Source: Gammaproteobacteria bacterium
GTDB lineage: Bacteria > Pseudomonadota > Gammaproteobacteria > Pseudomonadales > Ketobacteraceae
DNA length: 64,000 nt
NCBI GenBank assembly: GCA_013178375.1
Contig: JABLXQ010000016.1
Location: forward strand, 92,896-156,895
Direction of reading: 5' to 3'
Shown here piece by piece: positions 19,883 to 30,337 of the stretch (its first letter is position 1; the number at the start of each line of letters is the position of its first letter). The notes beneath the pieces were generated by a model. It was not told the origin of the DNA. It saw only the letters and a list, made by a program, of their open reading frames with translations, and ran no database searches. Position numbers and translations under genes: made by a program.

Positions 19883-21742
19883 ATGCCATACAAATCAGAT
19901 GGTTATAGGAAACTGATCCGGGTACTCCCGCTACTCTGGCTGCTGCTGGCCGCCGGTCCGGCGACGGCACTGGCAGGCGTGAAGGTCACTACGTCCCTGA
20001 GCCTGTACGATTCCCCCCGCTACCAACCCGGATTCACGCACTTCGATTTCGTCAATCCGGATGCGCCCAAGGGCGGCAAGATACGATTGCCGGGCCTGGG
20101 TACGTTCGACACGCTGAACCCTTATGTGTTGAAAGGCATTCCCGCCTCGGAAAGCATCGGAGTGTTTGGCATCACCGAAATGAACGAGCCGCTGATGGTG
20201 GGAACTGGCTGGTATCTGGAATCCGGCGATGAACCCCAGTCGGCCTATTGTCTTATCTGCGCCCACCTGGAATATCCCGACGACTTCAGCTGGGTGATTT
20301 TCCAGATCAACCCCAAGGCCCGCTTTCACAATGGCGACCCCATCACCGCCGCCGATGTGGCCAACAGCTTTCACTTGCTGATCGGTGAAGACGCCAATCC
20401 CCTTTACCGCAACGTCTACGGCAATGTGAAATCGGCGGAAGTACTGTCACCGCAACGGGTGAAATTCAGTTTCCGCGAACCCGGCGGCCGTTCGATGATC
20501 CTGCGCCTGGGGGAACTGCCGGTCATGTCGAAAAAGCATTGGGACACGCACCCGTTCGCCGCGTCCCCCGGCGTGCCACCACCACTGAGCGGGCCTTACC
20601 GGGTGAAGGATTTCAAGCTGGGCAATTATCTGGTGCTGGAGCGGGTGAAGGATTTCTGGGCCAAGGACCACCCCGCCTATCGCGGCATGTTCAACTTCGA
20701 CGAAGTGCACTTTGAATTCTACCGGGATCGCACCGTGGCGTTCGAGGCGCTGAAATCCGGCCGGCTGGATTTCTGGATCGAATACGTCGCCAAGAACTGG
20801 GCCACCGGCTACGACTTTCCCGCGCTGCAATCCGGCGAGGTGATCCGTCAGGCGCTGCCTCACGGCATTCCGTCCGGCACCCAGGCGTTTTTCATCAATA
20901 CCCGGCGCGAAAAATTCCGCGACGTGCGCACCCGCAAGGCGCTGGCCCTGCTGTTCGATTTCGCCTGGACCAACCAGAATATTTTTGCCGATGCCTACAA
21001 GCGCTCGGAAACCCACTACCCCAATTCTGTGATGGGTGCCAGCGGGCTGCCGGACGCAGCGGAACTGCGCCTGCTGGAACCCTTCCGCAAACAGCTGCCG
21101 ACGGAACTTTTCACCAGCGAGTTTCACTTCCCGGTCTACGACGGCAGCGGCAATGTGCGTCAGGGTCTGCGCCAATCGCTGCAACTGCTACAACAGGCGG
21201 GTTGGGAATTTCGCGACAAAAAACTGGTCAATAGCCGCACGGGTGAACCCTTCGTGCTGGAGATCATGACGGAAACGCCATCCTTCCAGCGGGTACTGCT
21301 GCCGTTCGTGAAAAACCTGCAGAAGGTGGGAATCACGGTCTATGTGCGGATTGTCGACCCGGCCCAGCTCAAGGTGCGTCAGGACGGTTTTGATTTCGAC
21401 ATGACGGTTTCGGTGCTGCCGCAATCCGCCACGCCAGGCCAGGAGCAGCGACTGTATTTCCACAGCTCCCAGGCGCGGGTGAAGGGATCAAGAAACCTGT
21501 CGGGCATTGAAGACCCGGTGGTGGACGCCATGCTGGATCAACTGGTGGCAGCACGCTCCATGCCGGAACTGGTCGCTGCCGCTCGCGCGCTGGATCGTGT
21601 ATTGTTATGGAATTACTACACGATTCCCCAGTGGTACCTGGATTATCACCGGATCGCCTACCGCAGCCGGCTGGAGCGCCCTGCCCATCCCGCTGCCCTG
21701 AGCCTGGCGTTCCAGACCTGGTGGATAAAAGCTAAAAAATGA
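19883..21742 (+). CDS. ABC transporter periplasmic peptide-binding protein, YejA type (copy 1)
   Basis: 619 residues with a Sec signal peptide (LLWLLLAAGPATALAG) and the family 5 solute-binding fold: [47 protein letters not shown]. This matches the YejA group, which binds oligopeptides and peptide antibiotics such as microcin C in Escherichia. First gene of a five-gene operon; its TGA overlaps the next ATG. Confidence 0.9.
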   Translation: MPYKSDGYRKLIRVLPLLWLLLAAGPATALAGVKVTTSLSLYDSPRYQPGFTHFDFVNPDAPKGGKIRLPGLGTFDTLNPYVLKGIPASESIGVFGITEMNEPLMVGTGWYLESGDEPQSAYCLICAHLEYPDDFSWVIFQINPKARFHNGDPITAADVANSFHLLIGEDANPLYRNVYGNVKSAEVLSPQRVKFSFREPGGRSMILRLGELPVMSKKHWDTHPFAASPGVPPPLSGPYRVKDFKLGNYLVLERVKDFWAKDHPAYRGMFNFDEVHFEFYRDRTVAFEALKSGRLDFWIEYVAKNWATGYDFPALQSGEVIRQALPHGIPSGTQAFFINTRREKFRDVRTRKALALLFDFAWTNQNIFADAYKRSETHYPNSVMGASGLPDAAELRLLEPFRKQLPTELFTSEFHFPVYDGSGNVRQGLRQSLQLLQQAGWEFRDKKLVNSRTGEPFVLEIMTETPSFQRVLLPFVKNLQKVGITVYVRIVDPAQLKVRQDGFDFDMTVSVLPQSATPGQEQRLYFHSSQARVKGSRNLSGIEDPVVDAMLDQLVAARSMPELVAAARALDRVLLWNYYTIPQWYLDYHRIAYRSRLERPAHPAALSLAFQTWWIKAKK

Positions 21743-23631
21743 GGAATCCCATGTTGTCACGGTTCTTGTCGCTGCCTGTTTGCGGCCACATCTCTGCACT
21801 CTTGTTGAAACTGGTGTTCGCACTGGCCCTTGCACCTGCCACCATGGCTGGCGCCATTGCCGCCGACAGCCCGGTCACGATTGCCCACGGCATGGCCATG
21901 CACGGCGACCTGAAATACCCGGCGGACTTCACCCATTTTGACTACACCAATCCGGATGCGCCCAAGGGCGGCAGCGTGACACTGCTGGGCTACGGCACCT
22001 TCGATTCCTTCAACCCGTTCATCCCCAAGGGTGACGCCGAAGCCTATACCGGCATGCTCTATGACACCCTCACCCTGCATTCCAGCGACGAGCCCTTTTC
22101 TGTCTACGGTCTGGTGGCGGAAAAAATCGAATGGCCCGCCGACCGCTCCTGGGTGATTTTCCACATCAATCCCAAGGCACGCTTTCACGACGGCACCGCC
22201 ATTACCGCCGATGACGTGGTGTTTTCATTCAATACTCTGGTGGAAAAGGGCTTGCCCCGGTATCGCGCGTACTATGCCGATGTGTCCAAGGTGGAAGCGC
22301 TGGACAAGCTGCGGGTGAAATTCACCAGCCGCAACAGCAAGAATCGCGAATTGCCCCTGATACTGGGTGACCTGGTTGTGCTGCCAAAACATTTCTGGAA
22401 AGACCGGGATTTCAGTTCACCCAATATGGACGCACCCCTGGGCAGCGGACCCTACCGCCTGAAAAGTTTTGATTCCGGTAAAACCGCCATCTATGAGCGG
22501 GTGAAGGATTACTGGGCCGCCGATCTGCCAGTACGCCGTGGATTTTTCAACTTCGACACCGTCAACATCGAGTACTACCGCGATGACACCGTGCAGCTCG
22601 AAGCCTTCAAGAGCGGGCGTTACGACTACCGCGAAGAAAATTCCTCCAAACGCTGGGCCACCGAATATGTAGGCCCGCAGTTTGACCAGGGCAAGGTGCT
22701 CAAGGAAGAAATCCAGCACAGGAACCCTACCGGCATGCAGGCGTTCGTGATGAACACCCGGCGCGACCTGTTCAAGGATGCCCGTGTGCGCGAAGCACTG
22801 GATTACGCCTTCGATTTCGAGTGGACCAACAAGCAGCTGTTCTACGGCGCCTACAAGCGCACCAATAGTTTTTTCTCCAACTCGGATCTGGCGGCGCAGG
22901 GCATTCCCACTGGCAAGGAGCTGGCCCTGCTGGAATCCTTCCGCGACGATCTGCCGCCGCAACTCTTCACCCAGGAATACCAGTCCCCCACGACTGACGG
23001 CAGCGGCAAGAACCGCAGCAACATTCGCAAGGCCATTGAATTGCTGAAAGCGGCAGGCTGGGAATACAAGGGTACTGATCTGGTGAACACTGCCACCGGC
23101 CAACCGTTCAAATTCGAGATTCTGCTATACAGCAAGGACTTCGAGCGCATCACCCTGCCCTTCATCAAGAACCTGAAGAAACTCGGCATCGAGGCCAGCG
23201 CCCGCATCGTCGACACCACCAATTACGTCCGCATCATCCGCGACTTCGATTTCGATATGATCATTGGCGGTTTCGCCCAAAGCAATTCACCGGGCAACGA
23301 GCAGCGGGACTACTGGTTTTCCCAGTTCGCCGATCACAAGGGCAGCCAGAATTCCATTGGCGTGAAAGACCCGATTGTGGATGCGCTGATCGACAAAATC
23401 GTGTCCGCCGAATCCCGCGAGGATCTCATCGCCGCCTGCCGCGCGCTGGACCGTGTGCTGCTGTGGAATCACTACGTCATCCCGCAGTGGCATATCAACA
23501 CCCATCGCATCGCCTACTGGAACAAGTTTTCCCGACCCGCCATCGCACCCACCTACGGCGACGTGGGCTTCATGACCTGGTGGCTCGATTCCGCCAGGGC
23601 CGCCACCCTGACCCCGGTGGAAAAACCCTGA
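21739..23631 (+). CDS. ABC transporter periplasmic peptide-binding protein, YejA type (copy 2)
   Basis: 630 residues, starting inside the last codons of copy 1 (ATGA overlap; ATG at 21751 is an alternative). Signal peptide ending near AGAIAA, then the same motifs as copy 1 ([47 protein letters not shown]) and a matching C-terminal half. The two copies are clear tandem paralogues but well diverged, so they may bind different ligands while sharing one permease. Confidence 0.9.
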   Translation: MRNPMLSRFLSLPVCGHISALLLKLVFALALAPATMAGAIAADSPVTIAHGMAMHGDLKYPADFTHFDYTNPDAPKGGSVTLLGYGTFDSFNPFIPKGDAEAYTGMLYDTLTLHSSDEPFSVYGLVAEKIEWPADRSWVIFHINPKARFHDGTAITADDVVFSFNTLVEKGLPRYRAYYADVSKVEALDKLRVKFTSRNSKNRELPLILGDLVVLPKHFWKDRDFSSPNMDAPLGSGPYRLKSFDSGKTAIYERVKDYWAADLPVRRGFFNFDTVNIEYYRDDTVQLEAFKSGRYDYREENSSKRWATEYVGPQFDQGKVLKEEIQHRNPTGMQAFVMNTRRDLFKDARVREALDYAFDFEWTNKQLFYGAYKRTNSFFSNSDLAAQGIPTGKELALLESFRDDLPPQLFTQEYQSPTTDGSGKNRSNIRKAIELLKAAGWEYKGTDLVNTATGQPFKFEILLYSKDFERITLPFIKNLKKLGIEASARIVDTTNYVRIIRDFDFDMIIGGFAQSNSPGNEQRDYWFSQFADHKGSQNSIGVKDPIVDALIDKIVSAESREDLIAACRALDRVLLWNHYVIPQWHINTHRIAYWNKFSRPAIAPTYGDVGFMTWWLDSARAATLTPVEKP

Positions 23632-23632
23632 C

Positions 23633-24709
23633 ATGCTGGCGTATATCATTCGTCGCCTGCTGCTGATCATCCCCACCCTGCTGGGCATTCTCACCCTGAA
23701 TTTTTTCATCATTCAGGCGGCACCCGGCGGCCCGGTGGAACAAATGATTGCGCAACTGGAAGGGCTGGAAAGCGGCGCCACGGCCCGCATGGGCGGCGGC
23801 ACCCAGGCTGAAGTGCGCAGCAGCAATTCGCAATATCGCGGCGCGCAGGGGCTCGATCCGGAGCTGATCAAACGCATCGAAGAGATGTACGGCTTCGACA
23901 AACCCATCGGCGAACGCTTCCTCATCATGCTGAAAAGCTACGCCATGCTGGATTTTGGCAACAGTTTCTTCCGCGATAAAAAAGTAACCGAACTGATCCT
24001 GGAAAAAATGCCAGTATCGATTTCCCTGGGCCTGTGGTCCACGCTGCTGATTTATCTGATCTCGATTCCTCTGGGCATCAAGAAGGCCGTGCGCAATGGC
24101 TCCCGCTTCGACATCTGGACCAGTTCAGTGGTCATCATCGGCAACGCCATCCCCTCGTTCCTGTTTGCCATCCTGCTGATCGTGCTGTTTGCCGGCGGCA
24201 GCTATTTCCAGCTGTTCCCGCTGCGGGGCCTGACCTCGCCGGATTTCGATGAGCTGTCGACGTTTGGCAAGATACTCGACTATTTCTGGCACTTGGTGCT
24301 ACCCATCGGCTCGCTGGTGATCGGCGGTTTTGCCACTCTCACCCTGCTCACCAAGAATTCATTTCTCGATGAGATCAGCAAACAATACGTGGTGACGGCG
24401 CGGGCCAAGGGCCTCACCGACACCAAGGTGCTCTACGGTCACGTGTTCCGCAACGCCATGCTGATTATCATTGCGGGTTTCCCCGGCGCGCTGGTGGGCA
24501 TTTTCTTCACCGGCGCCTTCCTTACGGAAATCATTTTCTCCCTGGACGGCCTTGGCCTGCTGAGTTTTGAATCCGTGCTATCACGGGACTATCCAGTGAT
24601 TTTCGGCACCCTGTTCATCTTCACGCTGATCTCGTTGCTGATTAACCTGATCAGCGACGTCACCTACACCCTGGTGGACCCCCGCATTGATTTCGAGTCG
24701 AGAAATTAA
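23633..24709 (+). CDS. yejB: Peptide ABC transporter permease, YejB type
   Basis: 358 residues. N-terminal helix [18 protein letters not shown], a periplasmic segment with [28 protein letters not shown], and five more helices. The EAA loop is [20 protein letters not shown]. Starts two bases after the upstream stop. Forms the heteromeric channel with the next permease. Confidence 0.92.
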   Translation: MLAYIIRRLLLIIPTLLGILTLNFFIIQAAPGGPVEQMIAQLEGLESGATARMGGGTQAEVRSSNSQYRGAQGLDPELIKRIEEMYGFDKPIGERFLIMLKSYAMLDFGNSFFRDKKVTELILEKMPVSISLGLWSTLLIYLISIPLGIKKAVRNGSRFDIWTSSVVIIGNAIPSFLFAILLIVLFAGGSYFQLFPLRGLTSPDFDELSTFGKILDYFWHLVLPIGSLVIGGFATLTLLTKNSFLDEISKQYVVTARAKGLTDTKVLYGHVFRNAMLIIIAGFPGALVGIFFTGAFLTEIIFSLDGLGLLSFESVLSRDYPVIFGTLFIFTLISLLINLISDVTYTLVDPRIDFESRN

Positions 24710-24712
24710 CGG

Positions 24713-25747
24713 ATGAGCCGCAAACCGTTCAAACTCACTCCCATGAACCAGCGTCGCGTGCAGCGCTTCAAGGCCAACCGGCGTGGCTGGTATTCCCTGT
24801 GGATCTTTACCGCGCTGTTCATCTTCAGCCTGGGTGCAGAACTGTTCGCCAATGACAAGCCGCTGCTGATCAAATTCGACAATCAGTATTATTTTCCCGT
24901 GATGTTCACCTATGCCGAACAGGAATTCGGTGGCGAACTGCCCACGGAAGCCGACTACCGCGACGAATACGTACTGGAGCTGATCCAGGAAAAAGGCTGG
25001 ATCATGTATCCACCCGTGCGCTTCAGTTACAACACCATCAATTACGATTTGCCGTCTCCGGCGCCGTCTGCACCGGACAGCGTCAACTATCTGGGCACTG
25101 ATGATCAGGGCCGCGATGTGGTGGCGCGGGTGATTTACGGTTTTCGTATTTCTGTTCTGTTTGGCCTCACGCTCACGATCATCAGTTCCATCGTCGGCGT
25201 GATCGCCGGCGCACTGCAGGGTTATTACGGTGGCTGGACCGATCTCGGTGGACAGCGCTTCATCGAAATCTGGAGCTCCCTGCCCACCCTGTTTCTGCTT
25301 ATCATCCTGTCCAGCATCATCCGCCCCAATTTCTGGTGGTTGCTGGGCATCATGCTGCTGTTCAGCTGGATGGCGCTGGTACCCGTCGTGCGCGCAGAAT
25401 TCCTGCGCGGCCGCAACCTGGATTACGTCAAGGCAGCAAAGGCCATGGGCCTCCACGACTCCGCCATCATGTTCAAGCACATTCTGCCCAACGCCATGGT
25501 GGCCACCATCACTTACATGCCGTTTATTCTCACCGGTGCCATCACCACGCTGACGTCGCTGGACTTTCTCAGCTTTGGTCTGCCGCCCGGATCTCCGTCC
25601 CTGGGGGAACTGGTGTCCCAGGGCAAATCGAATCTGCAGGCGCCCTGGCTGGCCATTACCGCGTTTGCCGTGCTCGCCCTGATGCTGACGCTGCTGGTCT
25701 TTATCGGCGAAGCCTTCCGCGACGCGTTCGATCCGCGCAATCAATAG
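24713..25747 (+). CDS. yejE: Peptide ABC transporter permease, YejE type
   Basis: 344 residues, four bases after yejB. One N-terminal helix, a large periplasmic insert (about residues 50-120) and the DppC-like core with LGTDDQGRDVVARVIYGFR and the EAA loop AKAMGLHDSAIMFKHILPNA. Length and insert match YejE. Confidence 0.92.
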   Translation: MSRKPFKLTPMNQRRVQRFKANRRGWYSLWIFTALFIFSLGAELFANDKPLLIKFDNQYYFPVMFTYAEQEFGGELPTEADYRDEYVLELIQEKGWIMYPPVRFSYNTINYDLPSPAPSAPDSVNYLGTDDQGRDVVARVIYGFRISVLFGLTLTIISSIVGVIAGALQGYYGGWTDLGGQRFIEIWSSLPTLFLLIILSSIIRPNFWWLLGIMLLFSWMALVPVVRAEFLRGRNLDYVKAAKAMGLHDSAIMFKHILPNAMVATITYMPFILTGAITTLTSLDFLSFGLPPGSPSLGELVSQGKSNLQAPWLAITAFAVLALMLTLLVFIGEAFRDAFDPRNQ

Positions 25748-25762
25748 CAGGCCACCTTTTTG

Positions 25763-27421
25763 ATGACCGATTCGATGACCGATACAAACGCGAAATTGAT
25801 TACTGCACCAACCACCGCACAGCAAACCGGTGAGAGCGTACTGCGCATCGACAACCTGTCTGTCTCCTTCCAGCAAGGCAACCAGCGCAATCAGGCCGTC
25901 CGCAATGTTTCCCTGGAGCTGAAAAAAGGCGAAACCTTTGCACTGGTAGGCGAAAGCGGCTCCGGAAAATCAGTCACTGCCATGGCCATCCTGAAACTGC
26001 TGCCGCGCACCATCACCCGCTATGACACTGGCACTGTACTGTTTGAAGGCAGGAATCTGCTGGCAGCGAGCGAGCCCGAACTGCGCAGCATTCGCGGCAA
26101 TCGCATCGGCATGATTTTTCAGGAACCGCTGACCGCGCTGAATCCATTGCACACCGTGGAGAAACAGATCGGCGAAGTGCTGCGGATTCACAAGGGACTC
26201 GATGGCAAACAGGCGCGCAAACGCATACTGGAACTGCTGACACTGGTCGGCATCCCTGAACCGGAAACCCGGCTCGGCAGCTATCCTCACCAGCTCTCCG
26301 GCGGCCAGCGCCAGCGCGTCATGATTGCCATGGCACTGGCCAACGATCCGGATATCCTGATTGCGGATGAACCCACCACCGCTCTGGACGTCACCATCCA
26401 GAAACAGGTGCTCAACCTGCTGCAGGAATTGCAAGGCAAGCTGGGCATGACCATCCTGATCATCACCCACGATCTCGGCATCGTGCGCCGCTTCGCCCAC
26501 CGGGTCGCCGTGATGACCAAAGGCGAAATCGTGGAAACCAACACCACCGACGCACTGTTCCGCCAACCCACCCACCCCTACACGCAAATGCTGCTGGCGG
26601 CAGAACCTAAAGGCCTGCCCGTGACGGTGGACCCAGGCAATCCCACCATCATGCAGGTGCAATCCCTGCGAGTGTGGTTCCCGGTGAGACGTGGCGTGTT
26701 CAAACAGGTTGTGGGCCACATCAAAGCCGTGGATGACATCAGCTTTTCATTGCAACAGGGCAGCACCCTGGGGGTTGTGGGCGAGAGCGGATCAGGCAAA
26801 ACCACACTGGTGCAGGCGCTGCTGAAACTCACGGGCTCCACGGGCAGCGTGAACTTTGAGAACACGGATCTGGTTCCACTCAACAACCACCAGATACGTC
26901 CCTTGCGGCGGCGCATGCAGATCGTGTTTCAGGACCCATTCTCCAGCCTGAGCCCGCGCATGAGTGTCGAGGAAATCATCCGCGAGGGCCTCGACATCCA
27001 TCACATCGGCGTTGCCGCAGAACGGGAACAGCGGGTCATCGACGCCCTGCGTGAAGTGGGACTGGACCCGGCCATGCGGCACCGATTCCCACACGAATTT
27101 TCCGGTGGCCAGCGCCAGCGCATCGCCATTGCCCGCGCCCTGGTAATGGAGCCGGCACTGATCGTGCTGGACGAACCTACTTCCGCCCTTGACCGCAGTA
27201 TTCAGGCACAGGTCATCGATCTGCTGCGGCACCTGCAGCAGAAACACGGTTTTTCCTACATCTTCATCAGCCACGACCTGAAGGTGGTGAAGGCGCTGGC
27301 GCACCAGGTCATTGTGCTCAAGAACGGCAAGGTGGTGGAACAGGGAACCGCGGAACAGGTTTTCCACTCGCCCCAAAACAGCTACACGAAGGAATTGCTC
27401 AGCTCCGCCTTCAATCTGTGA
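25763..27421 (+). CDS. yejF: Peptide ABC transporter ATPase with two nucleotide-binding domains, YejF type
   Basis: 552 residues from ATG 25763. Both halves have complete sites: Walker A GESGSGKS (about residue 70) and GESGSGKT (about 340), signatures LSGGQRQRV and FSGGQRQRI, Walker B LIADEP and IVLDEP. Single-chain DppD/DppF-like fusion as in YejF, powering the import of peptides caught by the two binding proteins. Last gene of the operon, ending before a strong terminator. Confidence 0.95.
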   Translation: MTDSMTDTNAKLITAPTTAQQTGESVLRIDNLSVSFQQGNQRNQAVRNVSLELKKGETFALVGESGSGKSVTAMAILKLLPRTITRYDTGTVLFEGRNLLAASEPELRSIRGNRIGMIFQEPLTALNPLHTVEKQIGEVLRIHKGLDGKQARKRILELLTLVGIPEPETRLGSYPHQLSGGQRQRVMIAMALANDPDILIADEPTTALDVTIQKQVLNLLQELQGKLGMTILIITHDLGIVRRFAHRVAVMTKGEIVETNTTDALFRQPTHPYTQMLLAAEPKGLPVTVDPGNPTIMQVQSLRVWFPVRRGVFKQVVGHIKAVDDISFSLQQGSTLGVVGESGSGKTTLVQALLKLTGSTGSVNFENTDLVPLNNHQIRPLRRRMQIVFQDPFSSLSPRMSVEEIIREGLDIHHIGVAAEREQRVIDALREVGLDPAMRHRFPHEFSGGQRQRIAIARALVMEPALIVLDEPTSALDRSIQAQVIDLLRHLQQKHGFSYIFISHDLKVVKALAHQVIVLKNGKVVEQGTAEQVFHSPQNSYTKELLSSAFNL

Positions 27422-27441
27422 TTCAGACTATCTGAGCGAAA

Positions 27442-27477
27442 AAAAGGCCCAGGCAGTGTAGTGCGCCTGGGCCTTTT
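27442..27477. terminator. Bidirectional terminator between yejF and ppiD
   Basis: A perfect 13-bp stem (27442-27454 with 27465-27477), loop of ten bases, with A-run on one arm and T-run on the other, so it can serve both convergent genes. Confidence 0.9.
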
Positions 27478-27502
27478 CATTGGGCGATGATCCGTGCCGT
27501 TT

Positions 27503-29389
27503 TTAATGCTGCACGATCTCGGCACCCTGCTTCAGGATACCCATGTAGTTTTCGAACTCCACCTGGCCAAAGCGCGCGGCACCCGCCAGGCTGTTCTGCA
27601 CTATTTCATCGTCCGAGAACTTGAACTCGCCATCCTTCACCCCGGTCAGCACCAGGATTTCCTGATCGCCATTGGGTTGGCCGGACTTGTCCACTACCCG
27701 GCTACCTTCCGCCGGACGCGGCATTTCGAACAGCTTGGTCACCACCGGACGCGGCACTTCGGCATTCTGGCGATTGACGTCCACCACATTGCTCCAGACC
27801 AGACCGAAGGCATCACCCAGGGCTTCCAGGGACTCACCTTTCTGCAGGCGCGCCAGCACTTCGTCTGCCGTGGCGACAGCCTTGTCACGGGCTTTCTGCT
27901 GCTTCAGGGTGGCAACCACCTGATCCTTCACTTCATCCAGCGTCTGATCCCGGGCCGGCTCATGCTTGCCGATCCGTACAACAAGAACGCTGCCATCCGC
28001 CAGTTCGATAGCCTCACTATTGGCACCGTCCTTCAGAATGGCATCGGAAAATGCGGTATCAATCACTTTCTTGTCCGCCGCAATGCCACTGCCGCCCTGG
28101 CGGGTGAACAGAGGCGTTTCCTCTACCTTCTTGCCGAACTGCTCACTGATGGCCGCCAGATCACCCGACTCATATGCCAGCCGGTTGAGCTCATCGATGG
28201 CTTCATTCAGTTTTTCACTGGCCTTGGACTGCACCAGAGTCTGCTTCAGCTCGTCTTTCTTGGCGTCAAAACTGGCTACCGCCGGCTTCTCAATGCCAGT
28301 CAACTTGATCAGGTGGAAACCGAATTCCGAGCGCACGATATCCGACACCTTGCCTTCTTCCAATGCAAACAACGCTGTTTCAAAAGCCGCGTCATAGACA
28401 CCACGGGCGGCGAAATCCAGATCACCACCCTGCTCCGCCGAAGCGGTATCGTCGGAATAGGTCTTGGCTACTGCGGCAAAATCCTCACCGGCCTCCAGCT
28501 TGGCCCTGGCTTCGGCGATGCGCGCCTTCGCTTCTTCCTCGTCACGATCATCGTTGATTTCCACCAGAATATGGGACGACCGGCGCCGCTCCTGCTCGCT
28601 GCTGGTGGCAACATAATGTTCATATTCAGCGGCCAGATCCTCTTCGCTCACCTGAACATCGCGGGAAAAGTCCTCGGGCTTGAACTGGACGTACTGAACC
28701 GAGACTTTTTCCTGGGTCCGGTATTGCTGGCGGTTGCTGTCGAAATAGCTGCTGACATCCGCATCAGTGACGTCAACCTGACCCTGGAACTTCTCGACCT
28801 TTACGGTCGCATGGGACAGATCCCGCGTCTGGCGATCCAGCTGAACCAGCGTTTTAAGTTCTTCCGTGGTCACGAATGCGCTGCTGCCAATGCCCTGTTG
28901 CAGCTGCTCGGCCACCATGCCAGTGCTCAGTTCATCAAAGAACCGGGCGGGAGAATAGCCAGCCCGTGCCAGCACGGTTTCCAGTTTTTCCTGGGAAAAC
29001 TCGCCCTTCTCATCTTTGAACTGGTCCATGCTGCGGACATAGTCCTTGATGGTCTCAGGTGCCACGTACAGGCCCTCGTCCACAATCGCCTGTGTCATCA
29101 GCTCTTTCTGGATCAGTGTTTCAATGACGCGGGGCCGCAGCATGTCATCGGAAAACAGGGAAGGATCGATCTGGCCACCCATGCGCTGCGCAAGGGCATC
29201 ACGCTGGGCGCTGATGGCGCGGTCGACCTCGGCTTTGGGAATATCCTTGCCGTTGACGGTCAGGGCAATATCACCCTTGCCTGTGTTGAGAAGGATGCCC
29301 TCGATACCAACGAAGGCGAAAGGCACAATGAAGATGACGAGCAACAACTTGCCCACCCAGCCTTTCAACAGATTGCGAAATTCTTGCAT
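27503..29389 (-). CDS. ppiD: Periplasmic folding chaperone PpiD
   Basis: 628 residues. A single N-terminal membrane anchor (LLLVIFIVPFAFVGIEG), a SurA-like helical chaperone region, and a parvulin domain at about 265-360 (SSHILVEI, YSDDTASAEQGGDLDF, SEFGFHLIKL). Acts at the exit of the Sec translocon on proteins entering the periplasm. Downstream of hupB, as in many gammaproteobacteria. Confidence 0.95.
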   Translation of the reverse strand: MQEFRNLLKGWVGKLLLVIFIVPFAFVGIEGILLNTGKGDIALTVNGKDIPKAEVDRAISAQRDALAQRMGGQIDPSLFSDDMLRPRVIETLIQKELMTQAIVDEGLYVAPETIKDYVRSMDQFKDEKGEFSQEKLETVLARAGYSPARFFDELSTGMVAEQLQQGIGSSAFVTTEELKTLVQLDRQTRDLSHATVKVEKFQGQVDVTDADVSSYFDSNRQQYRTQEKVSVQYVQFKPEDFSRDVQVSEEDLAAEYEHYVATSSEQERRRSSHILVEINDDRDEEEAKARIAEARAKLEAGEDFAAVAKTYSDDTASAEQGGDLDFAARGVYDAAFETALFALEEGKVSDIVRSEFGFHLIKLTGIEKPAVASFDAKKDELKQTLVQSKASEKLNEAIDELNRLAYESGDLAAISEQFGKKVEETPLFTRQGGSGIAADKKVIDTAFSDAILKDGANSEAIELADGSVLVVRIGKHEPARDQTLDEVKDQVVATLKQQKARDKAVATADEVLARLQKGESLEALGDAFGLVWSNVVDVNRQNAEVPRPVVTKLFEMPRPAEGSRVVDKSGQPNGDQEILVLTGVKDGEFKFSDDEIVQNSLAGAARFGQVEFENYMGILKQGAEIVQH

Positions 29390-29742
29390 GCTCCAAGCTC
29401 CATGACATGGCTTACGCTTTGTAGTTTTTTGGCGTCAGGGATTATAAACGAAACCGCTCGGCACGCGACGTCCCTGGCGAAAAGAGAAGCTGAAAAGGGG
29501 CAAAGACCCCCTTTCAACCCGACTGCGCTCACCTGGGTGGTGTGCTCTGGATCTGCGTCGAGAATGGGAGGGTGAGCCAGCAACCGTTCCCCGGTAACTT
29601 GGCCCCGATAAAAAGGGGCCAGCGAATCGATTAACCGATTTAGCATACTAATTGGTCAGCAGGAAAATCTCGCTGCTGACCAATCAATCAGTTTTTTGTG
29701 TGATGGTACAGGGAAAAGGGTTGCCAGGATCGAAAGGAGGAC
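29390..29742. other. Intergenic region between hupB and ppiD with two inverted repeats
   Basis: 353 bases without a credible gene. It contains a 7-bp stem (29600-29606 with 29615-29621) and a longer 12-bp perfect stem listed separately. The ppiD promoter should lie here. Confidence 0.5.
29651..29684. repeat. Perfect 12-bp inverted repeat downstream of hupB
   Basis: ATTGGTCAGCAG at 29651-29662 pairs with 29673-29684 around a ten-base loop. A T-run (29692-29697) follows on the plus strand only, so it is a poor terminator for leftward hupB. May be a terminator, an RNA structure or a protein site. Confidence 0.6.
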
Positions 29743-30018
29743 TTAGCCGTTTACTGCGTCTTTCAGAGCCTTGCCAGGCTTGAAGGTTGGGATTTTGGCG
29801 GCCGGGATTTCAATGGGCTGACCCGTTTGCGGATTGCGTCCGCTGCGGGCAGAACGCTCTTTAACGGCGAAAGTTCCGAAACCCACCAGCACCACCTGAT
29901 CGCTTTTCTGGAGTGCGCTGGTTACGGTTTCAATTACTGCATCAAGTGCACGACTCGCCTGCGCCTTTGGAATATCGGCAGATGCCGCAATGGCATCGAT
30001 CAACTCGGATTTATTCAC
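29743..30018 (-). CDS. hupB: DNA-binding protein HU-beta
   Basis: 91 residues, the standard HU length. [11 protein letters not shown] start, [14 protein letters not shown] and [14 protein letters not shown], the beta-arm that wraps DNA. Nucleoid protein; sits between lon and ppiD in the conserved order. Confidence 0.97.
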   Translation of the reverse strand: MNKSELIDAIAASADIPKAQASRALDAVIETVTSALQKSDQVVLVGFGTFAVKERSARSGRNPQTGQPIEIPAAKIPTFKPGKALKDAVNG

Positions 30019-30337
30019 AAGACTCCCCTTTTCAAAAGAAATGTGTCTGCGGATTGTACCTACGCGAATAGGTATGGATTGGATGAAATGTGGCGGACTC
30101 GCCTGCTAAAAAATACCCGTCCCTTTCGGGGGAGCAACTTTATACCAACTGCAAAAAAGACCTGTCAAGCGCACAGATTCCGCGGCATGGAATTATTTTT
30201 TTTCAAGTAATATTTCCCCGCTTCTTATTTGAATTTACGCGATAAACACGCAGAACTGATAACCAATGCCATCAGCGAAAACAAAAAAGCGCCCTTATTT
30301 GGCGCCTTTTTGCAAGCATAATGTCCAGCCAATCGCA
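30019..30337. other. Intergenic region between lon and hupB
   Basis: 319 bases, AT-rich, without a gene. Contains the lon terminator near its left end and presumably the hupB promoter near its right end. Confidence 0.5.
30283..30311 (-). terminator. Terminator of lon
   Basis: GCGCC (30289-30293) pairs with GGCGC (30301-30305), extended by A/T pairs after one mismatch; on the minus strand it ends in a T-run. Confidence 0.75.

Noticed and set aside
29365..29646. 93-codon leftward open frame overlapping the ppiD start
   Set aside because: No ribosome-binding site or family likeness; overlaps the intergenic hairpin and the ppiD coding start.
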